Numbered from the stretch's first letter, positions 1-11,345 are shown. The stretch: 64,000 nt of DNA from Glandiceps talaboti (GCF_964340395.1 NC_135556.1:5993501-6057500); one strand, 5' to 3'. Notes: a model not told the origin generated them from the letters alone. A program made the numbers and translations.

Positions 1-1845
1 TGTCTAGTCAAAGTCGTTGCTCTTTCACATTCATCCACAGTCACCCACACAGTCATTAACATCATGTCTTTGTTAATCAATCACAAAATTCTAACCAATA
101 ACACAGTCCGTCATGTCCAAATATGGTATATTTGTCAGCTCAGGATGCTACATGCTACTTATACACTGTTTACCGTCACTATAGCAGCTGGGGTTCACTG
201 ATTGGATGAACAACTTTCTGTGCTGATCGAGGGACTTTGACCAGACTGTGGTTAAAAACCACAACTGGCATCCAGACTACTTACGCCAGGCACTACAGTT
301 TCATGCTCGTCCGATTAGCTGTTTGCTACGTCGAATGCATTTTTTGTTCCTCGTCTACTTGTGTAGAGACGCATGGATATATACTTGGAATCCGAAAGCC
401 CCAAACACCATATACCTAAAGCGCATTGCACATACACCTTTAATAATGACTGGTCCGCTTTCTTAAATGGTTTTGGAACATTCTTCAACCCAGTATTAGC
501 CTCCGTGTTATTAACCCTTTCATGCTTATTGGTGGAGATTTACCTTTCGGTAACTTGATGACGTAGATCAAAAAGAGAGACCACATTCTGTTCACTCAAA
601 CACAATACCTGCCAGATTCGTTACAAAAGACCTTCAATGATTTTAAAGTGGGTTTTAAATTCTTAATAAGCAAATATGGAAAGTGTAACGTTGTTAAGTG
701 TTTGTTAGATTTACTATAGATCAGTGCACTTCGAAATGCTTAACCAAATTATGTATTCAGCAAGACTATACGAGACTCTTGGGGAGTAATTACATCTTAC
801 ATTGAAGCCATTAAATACAGCCCAGACAACCTTACGACATGATCCCTATGTTATATATCACTATAAGTTCACGTGAAAGTGGTAAATTCTTCTCTTAAGT
901 TTTCAAAAGCGTTTCCGAAAACATGGTTGGAGAGATTTGCACGCTAATTGGTCACAGCGCGGTTTCACTACGTTTGATATAGGGCATGCATGGAGGACCG
1001 TAACCCCATTCCCCTCTGATCACTCGTCTTAAATATACTGAACCAACACAAAATATAGTGACGTAAGCTTGTCTGTATTGACTTTATGTCTGTTAAATCT
1101 ATATTACACGGATACTGTAGATTAGAAGTTATCCAAATTGAAAAACTGAAAATGCTCCGTAGTTCATAGTAAAATGATTAGTCGGCATTTTCAAAGACGG
1201 ATTGTAACAGTTACTGAAACTGCTCCGCAGGTGTCGTCAAATACGCAGTCGCTACTTTCAAAACAGTGAATACTATTACATGTAATGTATGCACTCATTC
1301 TTGCCCAAATTTAACAGCTTATTTTTCCCAATGGATGTGTATCCTGGTAAAAATGTTTCTTGCTACAAAAGCTTATCTTCGTGAAAAACCCAGAACAATT
1401 AACAAAAATGCTAATTAGTCTCATTGATCTGCCCAAAATGTGATCAACCAATGACAAAGTGTCACAATTCTTGTAGGCAAAGCCTTCTGAAATAAATAAA
1501 AATCATCAAAATTGATAAACATATCGTAATAAACCGACAGAGCATTCCTATAGCAATTATCACTCAGTTTAGGTCAATTTGATTTCAGAAACACATGGAA
1601 ACTAAAAAATGCTAACGTACACATGCTAATAGATCTAATTAGTATGCAAGTTTTAACACAAACCGTCAGATACACATGCACATTATTAACACGATGCACA
1701 TTAGTTTAATTAGTATGCACGGATTTTAACCACAAATTCATGATCTTATAATTAATATTGTTTAACCTAAGAACTATGCCTCAATCACGTTTCTTTTCTT
1801 TTATGGTGGAGAAGTCTATCGAAATATAACTAAACACATTTTTAA
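1..1845. other. Intergenic, AT-rich, no gene recognised
   Basis: I see no coding frame with protein-like composition and no recognisable RNA gene. The only structure noted is an imperfect tandem pair at about 1619-1740, where a segment containing 'taattagtatgca' followed by 'ttttaac' and 'cacaaa' occurs twice roughly 75 bp apart. Confidence 0.6.
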
Positions 1846-1939
1846 ATGAACGAAAATATGCTGTTAATGATAATCGATAAACGGATTTGGCCAAAAATCC
1901 AACCAGTTCTAGCCATACTCATCGTATTTGAGCAAAATT

Positions 1940-1976
1940 TATTGAAATCTATCTGTTGGTATTTGAGGTCATCGGT

Positions 1977-2036
<60 letters not shown>
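1940..2036. repeat. GACA tetranucleotide array with shared 5' flank, copy 1
   Basis: A run of about fourteen GACA units (1978-2036) is preceded by 'tttgaggtcatcggtagaca'. Arrays at 4.68 kb and 22.88 kb are preceded by related sequence of the type 'tttttgagatatcg' and a short spacer, so the array is probably the variable tail or core of a dispersed repeat and not an isolated microsatellite. Read-through of the array gives a Thr-Asp-Arg-Gln repeat, which is not evidence of a gene. Confidence 0.75.
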
Positions 2037-2039
<3 letters not shown>

Positions 2040-2044
2040 GACTC

Positions 2045-2282
2045 ACACTATACGAAAAGTCAAATTTACCCAACCTGTGACCCACCTAACTACCATCTCT
2101 GTCAAGGGGTAGTATGAGACGAAGTGACACTTTTGACTGCCTACAACCCCCAAGGGAGAGATCACCGAGGGTAAATTAAGTCAAAGGTGTCACTTCGTCT
2201 CATACTCACCACATTACACATCCTCTGCTAAAGATTTACCCCGGTGGAAAGACATGGACAAATATGACTTTTCGTATAGTGT
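2045..2282. repeat. Nested inverted repeat (foldback element)
   Basis: The outer arms 2045-2067 and 2260-2282 are reverse complements (starting 'acactatacgaaaagtcaaa') with about one mismatch. The inner arms 2112-2138 and 2179-2205 (beginning 'gtatgagacgaagtgacac') also match as reverse complements over 27 bp with one mismatch. The stretches between inner and outer arms match poorly. The unit therefore folds into a long hairpin with an internal bulge. It begins only a few bases after the GACA array. It looks like a MITE or foldback remnant; no coding capacity. Confidence 0.8.
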
Positions 2283-2545
2283 CACAGAGACATACACTCC
2301 ACGATGGACGTAAAAACATCGGTAAAACACTAGCTTTCCCCTGTGGGCGCTATAGTGAGATATCCATTAATCTATAGAAACTTCAATTTGAATGGTTCAG
2401 ACCATTTACATGTATCAGTCCAGATAAAGTGTGTTTTCAAACCGGGATGACAGATTAAGTAGAGGGTTCGTACGTTGTAAAAAAAGTCACACCAACATGG
2501 ATGTATCGGTATTTTCTTTTATAAATCATCATTATATATTTTTAA

Positions 2546-2993
2546 TTACAGCTAAAATGATGTAGGCTTGGTGTTTCACTCATGTAACATTATGTTTTTT
2601 TTACACACAGTCAGACTTCTATTGCAAAAGAAACAATTACACAGGTGTCGCACACAGTGGGGATGTACAAGTAGTCAAGTTGAAATGTTCATTATCAGTT
2701 AAAAAATAAATAATTGAAGCCATTAAAATCATCAAGTCCATGTGTAATGTTTTCATTAGAAGCCAATTTTACTGCACTGTGAAAGAATAGCAATGGTTAT
2801 CAGTGTTCAATGTGATTGCTGTGGACAAAGGATCCTGCTGTGTTTGTTGTGTCTCTGTTATTGTTAGTCTAAATTTGAAATATGTCTATCTTTGTGTCAA
2901 AAACGTAATGCCCCAAGAGTGAAATACCAAACCAACACCATTTTAGCTGTAATGCCCCAAGCGTGAAACACCTAACCAACACCATTTAACTGT
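2546..2993. mobile_element. MITE-like element, family B copy 1, with duplicated right end
   Basis: The left end reads 'ttacagctaaaatgatgt' then 'ggcttggtgtttcactc'; the right end at 2909-2952 is its inverted copy. The body aligns closely with 19684-20080, sharing for example 'aaagaaacaattaca', 'taatgttttcattagaagcc', 'tactgcactgtgaa' and 'gaaatatgtctatctttgtg'. About 400 bp with no coding frame indicates a non-autonomous DNA transposon. Unusually, the right terminal 44 bp are repeated in tandem (2908-2951, then 2952-2993) with several substitutions between the two. Confidence 0.8.
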
Positions 2994-3771
2994 ATTTTTA
3001 GTGAATTCGTTTTGGAGGACTAAGTTTAAGATTACATTGACCGACTCTGCTGTTTAAAATCACATGATTTCAATTAAAACAGAATGTGGAGAATATCAAG
3101 ATGAAGGTTTCGACTCTTACGCAATATCATTTGAGACGAATTTCTGACTCGAACCATACCTTGTTTCAATTGATACCAAAAGGGAAATTTGTCAAATTTG
3201 AGTAATCCGATAGAGTATTCCAACTACATGATTACTACGACAGTAAAAGATATAGGCTAGGAGGTGTAGCAGTTTAGTAATAAGAGTGGTTAATGGAACG
3301 AAGCGTCATCATACTTGACCTTATCGGTTTCATGTGACCTTCTCATATTACAAACACTGACAGTGTCGCTGTTTCTCACCATAATTTACGCAATACTGAA
3401 AATCGTTCGTGTTTCAAGGATTGTTATGTCACTTAAAATTTTGACTGCATTTTATCCATCGCAATTTACTTTGAATTGTAAACTGACATACATTTATTTA
3501 TGTATGGTTCGTGAGTTTGATATCCGTGCTGTGCTCGTTGGAATTGTTGGAACGTGTTTGAAAGCCATAACATCTTTTATCGTACTCTTAGACTACTAAA
3601 ATATAGTTTGGTTGTTTATAATTCACCAAATATTATATCACATAATATTCCTTTCCACTCTCAAAGCATGACATTTACACATAGTGTAGTATGGTACACC
3701 CTGCGAAAAAACACCAGTGCTTTTGCTTGAATGACGTGAGCCAAGGAAAAACTTCATGCAAAGAAAAAATT
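2994..3771. other. Intergenic, no gene recognised
   Basis: AT-rich sequence. A 94-codon frame at 3315-3599 is hydrophobic but matches no family I know and has no splice or codon-bias support, so I do not call it a gene. Confidence 0.5.
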
Positions 3772-4043
3772 AGGGAGCCTTCAGTAAATTCAAGGGGAGG
3801 GCTGGAGAATCAGGCTCGGGGTCTACGTAAAAAGTGACCCTTGCCCGATTTCATCGTGCTAAAAATTGGCCCTCCCTCAACTTTCTTTCGCTAAAACATG
3901 ACCCCTTCCTCTCACGCAGTTCAAAATCATACATTAAAATGATGTCAGAAATGGAAATGGACACGAGTTCTGCAACCAGTGGTAATGACTTAATCCCACC
4001 ACTGCCACCATGTTGAAAGTTTCCCAATACCACCACCATGTGA

Positions 4044-4123
<80 letters not shown>

Positions 4124-4487
4124 GCAACTCATAGGCTGAGCCATAGGCCACAACTGTGAGACCCACGTCTCTCCTCACATCACAACTGACAATGAATTCA
4201 CTACATGGTTGTCAGCAGCAATCTGATTGATAATACACTGATATCACTGTATCTAACCATAACACCAACCTAAACCCAAACCCAAGTGGCAGCAGTTGGA
4301 TTGGAACTGGTGGCAGCAATGGAATGGTCCCCAAAAATAATGCAAAGTTACACAATGCAATGAGTCAAAGTAAAATACGACCCCCTAACCATTTTCTAAT
4401 ATTTGGCCCTTCCCAATACAAGGGCTGATTTGTAAAAAGTGACCCCCATTCCTGGCCATCCCCATTGTAAATACTGAAGGCTTCCTT
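3772..4487. mobile_element. MITE-like element, family A copy 1
   Basis: The left end 'agggagccttcagtaaattc' followed by 'aaggggaggg' is inverted at the right end ('ccattgtaaatactgaaggc'). The interior matches copies at 8652-9442 (opposite orientation) and 32198-32986 (same orientation), sharing G-rich 'gggtcac' blocks, 'ttgactcattgca' and 'gctgccaccag'. About 720 bp with no transposase frame, so non-autonomous. A long TA array is embedded at 4049-4121. Confidence 0.8.
4049..4121. repeat. TA dinucleotide array inside family A element
   Basis: About 36 uninterrupted TA units. The two other full copies of family A in the window lack this array, so it expanded after insertion or in this lineage of copies. 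Ile-Tyr read-through frames on the minus strand are artefacts. Confidence 0.95.
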
Positions 4488-4549
4488 TTGGGTAAAAACA
4501 ATCATACAACTGATACAAAAACAACAACAGTGGGTACCTCGGATGTAGG

Positions 4550-4735
4550 TTCACAGGAGACTTTCATCTGTCTGTCGTCTTGTTATTACCATAAGGAAGA
4601 TATGTAGCAAGTTTCGTTAACATTTATGCAGTAGTTTTTGAGATATCGCGTTCATAGACAGACAAGCAGGCAGGCAGATAGACAGACAGACAGACAGACA
4701 GACACAAGAACATAACCTCCGTTATGAAAGGTAAA
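4550..4735. repeat. GACA array with shared flanks, copy 2
   Basis: The GACA units (about 4678-4705, preceded by AGGC and AGAT variants) follow 'gtagtttttgagatatcgcg' and precede 'ataacctccgttatgaaagg' then 'taaaaatg'. The same downstream motif ('ccttacggaaggtaaaaatg') follows the array at 22.9 kb. Shared sequence on both sides marks a dispersed repeat with an internal GACA tract. Confidence 0.7.
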
Positions 4736-4740
4736 AATGT

Positions 4741-5355
4741 ACTGAGTGACAAAATGTACATCCTCGCCACTCTATAACGCTTTCATTATAATATTGTAAT
4801 ATCGGCCTAGACGGCAAACAAAACTCACCGTCCATACACATATTACAATGCACCTTGAAATTACGGTCATCGACCAATATTTCAATATTTATTAAATTGG
4901 CAATTTCGTCTCCTGTCTAAAAATATATTAAATCTACTTCTAAATTTGAGCTTCCAGACAAATAGCTTTAACGCTGGCTCTAATCGGTTGACTAGGCGTT
5001 GGGACATTGTGATCAGTTGAGTTTAAAAATGATCTCATTGCATTGCTACATAATAGATTAATGAGAGCATATGACTTTGGTGTTTTATGGTAAGTTAGAA
5101 TTTCGCTGATGATCTCGTTTTAATAAAATTATCCGTCAACAAATCCACCAAAATAATTATATATATTACCGTTGATCTGACCAGCACCCGTACACGTGTT
5201 GTTTCCATGGCCCACTTGGTTTTTATATACCTATTTTGAAATATCCAGTACCTAATCTAGGCACACAGAATGAATCCACCATATGGACACCGCCCGGTCA
5301 GTGAAATGCTAAGTTAACGTAATTCAACTTTATTAAACACTATTAGAATAATATT
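4741..5355. other. Intergenic, no gene recognised
   Basis: AT-rich, no protein-like frame, no repeat recognised from elsewhere in the window. Confidence 0.5.
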
Positions 5356-5626
5356 TGTTGATACACAACCAAATTACTTGTTTTCATGTTCACGTTTCGG
5401 CAACGTGACTGCTGCCTTCATGATCTGGACAAATTAATGATGGTTACTGTTCACCACTAGATGGCGGTGTGACTGAGCCGAAACCCCCATCCCTTGTTGT
5501 TGTTGATCGCTTATCCAAATTCTTTATCCAAATGGCAAGGTCAGTTTGTCCTTAGGAAGGCTACAATGATGTTGCTTTACCGAAACGTGAACACGAAAAA
5601 ACAAGTAATTTGGTTGCGTATCAACA
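5356..5626. repeat. Long inverted repeat (hairpin arms about 48 bp)
   Basis: The left arm 5356-5402 and right arm 5577-5626 are reverse complements, sharing 'gttgatac', 'caaccaaattacttgtttt' and 'gttcacgtttcgg' with a few mismatches and a 2-bp indel. Weaker similarity continues outwards. The loop is about 175 bp. The arms include a 'cacgtttcgg' core. It could be a MITE or the inverted ends of a larger degraded element; no second copy was found in the window. Confidence 0.8.
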
Positions 5627-7265
5627 AGCATTGTTGTGATTATGTTGAGTTCCAACCCTGTGAACCTGTTTACTGACAGAAATTTATTTCAACATATTTT
5701 GTCATTAACTGGCGCCTAGACATCCATTGTCAATCTTGATTTGAAATGGGATATTATCTCTACTCATCAATATTATCTATTTGCATTGAAATAGACACCA
5801 ACAGAATGGATATCTGTATACAATTTCAATATTTAATGCATCAAATGTCTAACATTGAGATGAAATAGCAAGATCGATGCGGAATATGTCAACAGTAAAA
5901 TTCATTGTACTAAACAAAACCATTAATTCACACACGATACACGGGAAATTAAATTTCAGAATTATTAGCTTGAGAATTACTTTCAATATTGGTTGGCCCC
6001 GAGCAAAATAAATATTGTTATGAGTTCGTCGAATAGTACTGGTGTTGAATTGTCCGAAGGACTGATAAGCGATGCTGTATACGTTAATCTACTTTCTTTT
6101 CCTTCCTTTCGGGGGGGGGGGGATCTGACGGAAAAGTTCAACCAGGCTTAGGAGCGAGATTAATGGTTCAATGAATGATAAAAACTAAATACCTTTAGTT
6201 AGACCTCAGACCCCCTACCCCTTCTAACCAAAATTCAAAATTTTTCCAGCCAGCACAATCAATTTCACATCTATATGTTGTAGTAGTATCCATGTACTAT
6301 AGCGAAAATTCTTCAATTTCGTGATTTGACCACATATTTAAGAAAAGAAAATTAGTTTTTAGGGGTACAAAACAGATTCTATTATAAGTAAAATTGATTT
6401 TGTAAGATGAGAATTAAAAGAGTTGGGTTTTTCATCCCACCTTGAGCTATTGATCTGAGATCCACCCCTTCCGTCTGCCTTTAGCACACTTGTGTTGATT
6501 AAGGTATCAACTTACATAGGAGTCTGGGTGATAAAATAGCATCTTGCTAACATATTCAGCTTTTAAAATTGTTGTAAAGAAGCCCCGCTGAACTTTACAT
6601 GTGTTCGGCTATAGAGCGATGTATTTCCGACTCACAAGATTTATGGGAAAACCTCTGATGATATGACATCACAATTACCATATTCTCTTTATGTTGATAG
6701 TTGTGATGTTATATCTAATATGCAACTATCTGGTATCGAGTAGTTGATCATTTTTGTTGGAGTCTCGATTCGTTGGTTCTGTGAATGTAGTCATGTACAA
6801 ATGTACGTTTCTGAATTAAAGGTGGCTATATGGCATCGCCATCTTGCTGTCAATGACTACAGTTCGTTTCAGATCCCACCACAGAGGGCATGTAAATGTT
6901 ATATGTATACGTCAATGCCGTAAAAACAGGGCCACCGTTCAAAAGGACACACACGTTTATATCGCAGGAACCACTGCGTTGCTGTTTGAGGACGTACGGT
7001 ATAGCACGCATTTAAACTTAAAATTGTGCAAGGTAAACCCGACTTAATATGTTGTATCAGCAATTGTTACTATTATATTAAAAATGTTCAAAGCAACAAC
7101 ACCAGGCTGTGACATTCTCACATATTCAATCCTAGAGGTCAATTATACGAGACTGGCGTGCAGCATTCAGTGAGTAAGTTGTGGACCGATTTGTTATTCT
7201 TATGCAGCATGAGAGATACATATTCTAACATCTATGTAAGAATTGTGAAATATACACTTTACATT
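5627..7265. other. Intergenic, short hairpin at 6658-6718
   Basis: No gene recognised. There is a poly-G run at about 6112-6122. A small imperfect hairpin is formed by 'gatatgacatcacaatt' (6658) and 'agttgtgatgttatatc' (to 6718). The frame at 6844-7047 has no recognisable similarity. Confidence 0.5.
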
Positions 7266-7676
7266 AGGGACAATGGCACAATGTCACACAAGTTCAATAA
7301 ACGAAGTTCCTTCGTTTAGGGAGGAGGGGGTTTCGCGTCAATACAATTGCTGAACTTCATTTTCGCACTTCTAACCAAATGTCGAAAACTTTCACGCCTT
7401 CAATGATAACAGCTTCTGTATTTACTACCGAGATGTTGACAAGTTTATTATATTCACTTCGAATGTGATATACAGTGATGGATTTCTGGTAGTATTTTAT
7501 TGTGTTTACCATCATGTCTTTACGTTGCGTCGATCGTAATGGTGTGACCGCTACAGCTTTCATCATAGTTAACATCATATATAAACGTGTCGATGTTGCA
7601 CTTATGAACATTCGTTTAGGGGGAGGAGGTTGGGTTTTTGTTTATTTAGCTTGTGCGACATTGTGCGATGGTCCCT
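7266..7676. mobile_element. MITE-like element, family C (single copy)
   Basis: The terminal inverted repeats are about 40 bp. The left end starts 'agggacaatggcacaatgtc' and then 'acacaag'; the right end read in reverse starts 'agggaccatcgcacaatgtc' and then 'gcacaag'. Both then continue with 'aataaac'. A G-rich motif 'cgtttaggg' plus 'aggagg' is found near both ends in the same orientation (about 7312 and 7613). About 411 bp; no transposase. The 84-codon minus-strand frame inside (7611-7357) is not recognisable as a protein. Confidence 0.75.
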
Positions 7677-7917
7677 TATGAGTTGTAAAGCCCAACAGAG
7701 AGCAGTTTCAAATAGTGTATCTCTTTAATATTTTAATAAAGTGTTGTGTGTACTCAGTAAATGCTTTCATCTTAGGAGCACTTTTGAATTAGAAATGTGG
7801 CCATTGGTGCCATGGTGTTTCATCCGTGTGTAAATAATTTTTGTGTAACATTTTAGTATTAGTTAATGATAATTATAAATTGCTAAACGAAATGAACTGA
7901 TGAAAGCACTTCTAACC

Positions 7918-8222
7918 AATTTAAATCAAATCATGTGTATCAAATCAAATCATAATCAAATCAAATCATGTGTATCAAATCAAATAAAATCAACCAAACC
8001 AATAATCAAATCAAATAATAATCAAATCAAATCAAACCAAACCAATAATCAAATCAAATCATATGTATCAAATCAAATAATAATCAAATCAAATCATGTG
8101 TATCAAATCAAATAATAATCAAATCAAATCAAATCAACCAAACCAATAATCAAATCAAATAATAATTAAATCAAATCAAATCAAATCATGTATCAAATCA
8201 AATAATAATCAAATCAAATCAC
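7918..8222. repeat. AATCA-type minisatellite
   Basis: About 300 bp of 'aaatcaaatc' units in which higher-order blocks recur: 'catgtgtatcaaatcaaat' and 'aaccaaaccaataatcaaat' alternate several times. The array thus has two levels of repetition, a 5-bp unit and composite units of roughly 50-70 bp. Gln-Ile-Lys-Ser read-through is an artefact. Confidence 0.9.
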
Positions 8223-8651
8223 ACCAGTCAAAACAGCTTTATTGATTGTTCAGTAAATTGGATTACATGATGAACATGGAATTTGACAATAAATGCAGTT
8301 TAAAAAAAGGAGTACGTGTTATTTTTATCTCACTTTCCGTATATTCGTCGATGACGTTGTAACCGGCAGTTCATGTAAGTGGACAAAAAGAAAAGAAAAT
8401 CATTTGATTTACGAATTACCTTGTGTAACAGCACACGTCACGTCAGATAAGTTTGTACATATATATAAATATTATGACATTGTACTATAATCTCCGAAAT
8501 GAATAATTCATACCATACAAGCATACAATTCAATTTTTTTCACGAGTAATATCCATCGACCTTTAGATGACACTTTCAAACTATGATATATTATTATACA
8601 GTTTCTTCCGTTGGGAATGAGAACTTCTTCACGTTTGACGGCTTTATATTA

Positions 8652-9442
8652 AGGGAGCTTCCAGTTCTTACAAGAGGGTGGTGGAATTAGGGGGGGGTCA
8701 CATTTTATAAATCGGTTCTCGGGGAGGACAAACGTTTTATATATATTTTAGAAAATGGAATTAGGGGGGGGGGGGTCACGTCTATTTTGACTCATTGTAT
8801 TACCTAACTGTGCATTATTTTGTGTTTGGACATCACGTTGGTGCCACCAGGCCGATGTCACAAATTCCACAGCTGCCATTACCACTGTACTTTAGTCAAA
8901 TTCCTACTGACAACCATGCAATGACTCATTTGTTGTATGTGTTGTGAGGAGAAGAGATGGTCTCATATGGGTGAAGGGTGAACAGTGACGTAAGATATTG
9001 ATGATATGATGTGGAAGTGCAGGGAGTTGTTTATCTGAGTCCCAACAATGTGCTCATCTAGTCTTTGGGAATTCTGGCCTTCGTCGTCTATCCCAATTAG
9101 ATCACAGGAAGTAATCAATAAAGTGGCTTCACAAACATTCAACGTGGTGGAAGTAGTAGTGGGAAAAGATCAGTGCCTTTGAAATTATCGCTTTGGTGGC
9201 AGCGATGGGATCGACTCTTTGGCTCTGAATCATATATGCCTTTTCACTTATGACAGCATTTTAATCCAATGTTATTAAATATTTCCTGCGGGGGGAGGGG
9301 GGGGGGCTGTTACATTTGATAGAAAGGTATTTAAGGGAGGGTGACGTTTTAGAAAACGGAATAGGTGGAGGTAACATTTTACGCAACAGATCACAGTTCA
9401 ATTTCCCCCGCCCTCTCCATTTGTAATTACTGAAGGATCCCT
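8652..9442. mobile_element. MITE-like element, family A copy 2 (inverted)
   Basis: The left end 'agggagcttccagttcttac' is followed by G-rich blocks and 'ttgactcattgta'. The right end 'ttgtaattactgaaggatcc' closes the inverted repeat. The left half matches the reverse complement of the right half of copy 1 (shared 'tttagaaaatgg', G-run, 'gtcac', 'tttgactcattg', 'gtgccaccag'), so this copy lies in the opposite orientation. About 790 bp, no coding frame. Confidence 0.8.
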
Positions 9443-10829
9443 AACACTACACCAACATCTGCCAGGAAAGAGTATCGTAGTGAAAATGAAAAGTATTTTA
9501 CAATGTGTGTCTGTCAAAAGCGAGGACATGTAATAGTGAACACACACAATTTGTTTCGTGCCATGAACAAAATGAAACGAAGCGATTGAATGTTTACCTT
9601 GCCGCTTGCTTCATACATAATTGCTCTCCAAACATTAATCCACTATGTATGTAGCTTTTGTAACATTAATTGCCTGGAAACTCGAGCACTTTTTGAATGG
9701 ATGAAATTTCCTGTGACGAAACTTATGGCCTTGACGTTATCTCCCTGCTCAGCCAAGATGTGAACCGATGTCGACTGATGAAGGCAAACGTGCTTTTAAA
9801 ATTTGTCCTACAGAAACATTCTGAACTATCACTTAATCAATTCTTAGAATTTATTAAATCAATGCATCTTCACCAAAGCAAAATAGTTTGTTTATAGTTC
9901 ATAAGCTTCATTGTTGGTTTTCAATTTCATAAGTGAATATCTATTGGTGCCTACGGGAAGAATGTCACGTATTCATTTGGCAACTAAAATAGAAATCCAT
10001 ACCTACTATGATGACATGTTTGATGGAGCATGATAAAGTATGTTAGCAATAAGAATAGTTGCGGTGAACATCAAAGTATTCGCCGACTATTTTCTGAGTC
10101 AATTTCATATGTGTAATTCCATTTGATGTTGCCGTTTGTAATGGACAACATTTTAAAATGAAAACAAATTACAGACAATGATTATAATTTGCGTATGATA
10201 AACGTACGTTACATTAACCTTATGTAACAGAGGCAATGTTATCAGGATTCTAAGGAATACAGTCTAAGGTAGGAACGTATGGGGTGGTCATGTTCGTGTC
10301 ATCGTGAGAATAGACAGGCATGTACTTCACAGCAGGATGCTACCTTTTAATTAAGACTACTTTTTTCCATCTAGGAAATGGTGTAGACTAAATGTAACTG
10401 TATTCTAACATAAAAGTTCGTCTCAAATCTTACATATTTGAGTGACATGCCACGAGCCATGCTTAAAAACTGATGAAATGTTTAAAATTAACACGTGTCA
10501 CCCTCCCTTTATACGGATTTAGGGGTTTTAGAGGTGGCATAAGCATGTAAGCAGTATAGTAATTTTTAACACCATGTTGTCCTCGAAAGCTGATAAATTT
10601 TATGGTTTCTGTTTCAAGCAATATCAGAGACAAACAAGAGTAAACATGTCGGCATTATCTTTCTTTGTGTAGTATCATATTCTATCTGCAGCATGTATGA
10701 CCAAAACATATATCATACGATATGTCAACCGAGTGCCTCCCGCGAGGACATTTTAATTTTCAAATGTTTATTATTAGACATAGAATATTAGAACATCTTT
10801 TAGTTCAGTTTTGTTGAGGCACAGACGTT

Positions 10830-10833
<4 letters not shown>
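9443..10833. other. Intergenic, no gene recognised
   Basis: AT-rich. A 66-codon frame at 9697-9897 has a fairly protein-like composition, but no family, splice signals or continuation could be recognised, so it is not called. Confidence 0.5.
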
Positions 10834-10926
<93 letters not shown>

Positions 10927-10938
10927 CCTATCCCTTCC

Positions 10939-11003
<65 letters not shown>

Positions 11004-11015
11004 CTAGCTAGCTAG

Positions 11016-11057
<42 letters not shown>

Positions 11058-11058
11058 T
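10834..11058. repeat. Compound microsatellite GA / CTAT / CTAG / AACT
   Basis: Four adjoining arrays: GA (10834-10923), CTAT (about 10938-11003), a short CTAG block, then AACT (to about 11056). Neighbouring tetranucleotide units differ by one base, as expected if each array arose by expansion of a point-mutated unit of its neighbour. Confidence 0.95.
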
Positions 11059-11243
11059 AACTAATTGACTAACTAATTGACTGACCAACTAACTATAGCA
11101 GGGGCTATATCACTGTTGCCTTGTACATTTTAATTGGTTGTTGCCGGGAGGATCACATTGATAATGCAATTAGTATTTGTAACTTCACTAATCAGTATTC
11201 TGAACTTTGTAGTTCAAAGGTATGTTGCAAGCATGTTCAATAA

Positions 11244-11345
11244 GGGAGAGTGCACTTTTTACTTGGGGGGGGGTTAGGGCCATCAAATGTTCTCAACAGA
11301 AAATAGGGGGTTAACAAAAAGGTTCACTTCTCGGGGGAGGGGGGT
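11244..11345. mobile_element. Possible fragment of family A element
   Basis: It begins 'taagggag' and has two G-rich blocks separated by a segment like the terminal third of family A (ttttt/actt then G-run, then a second G-run). Only about 100 bp are comparable and the 'ccttcagtaattac' terminal motif is absent, so this is tentative. Confidence 0.35.

Noticed and set aside
7900-8115. Lys-Ser-Asn-Gln repeat frame
   Set aside because: Translation of the AATCA minisatellite.
10811-11011. Arg-Glu repeat frame at the GA tract
   Set aside because: Microsatellite translation with no unique coding sequence.
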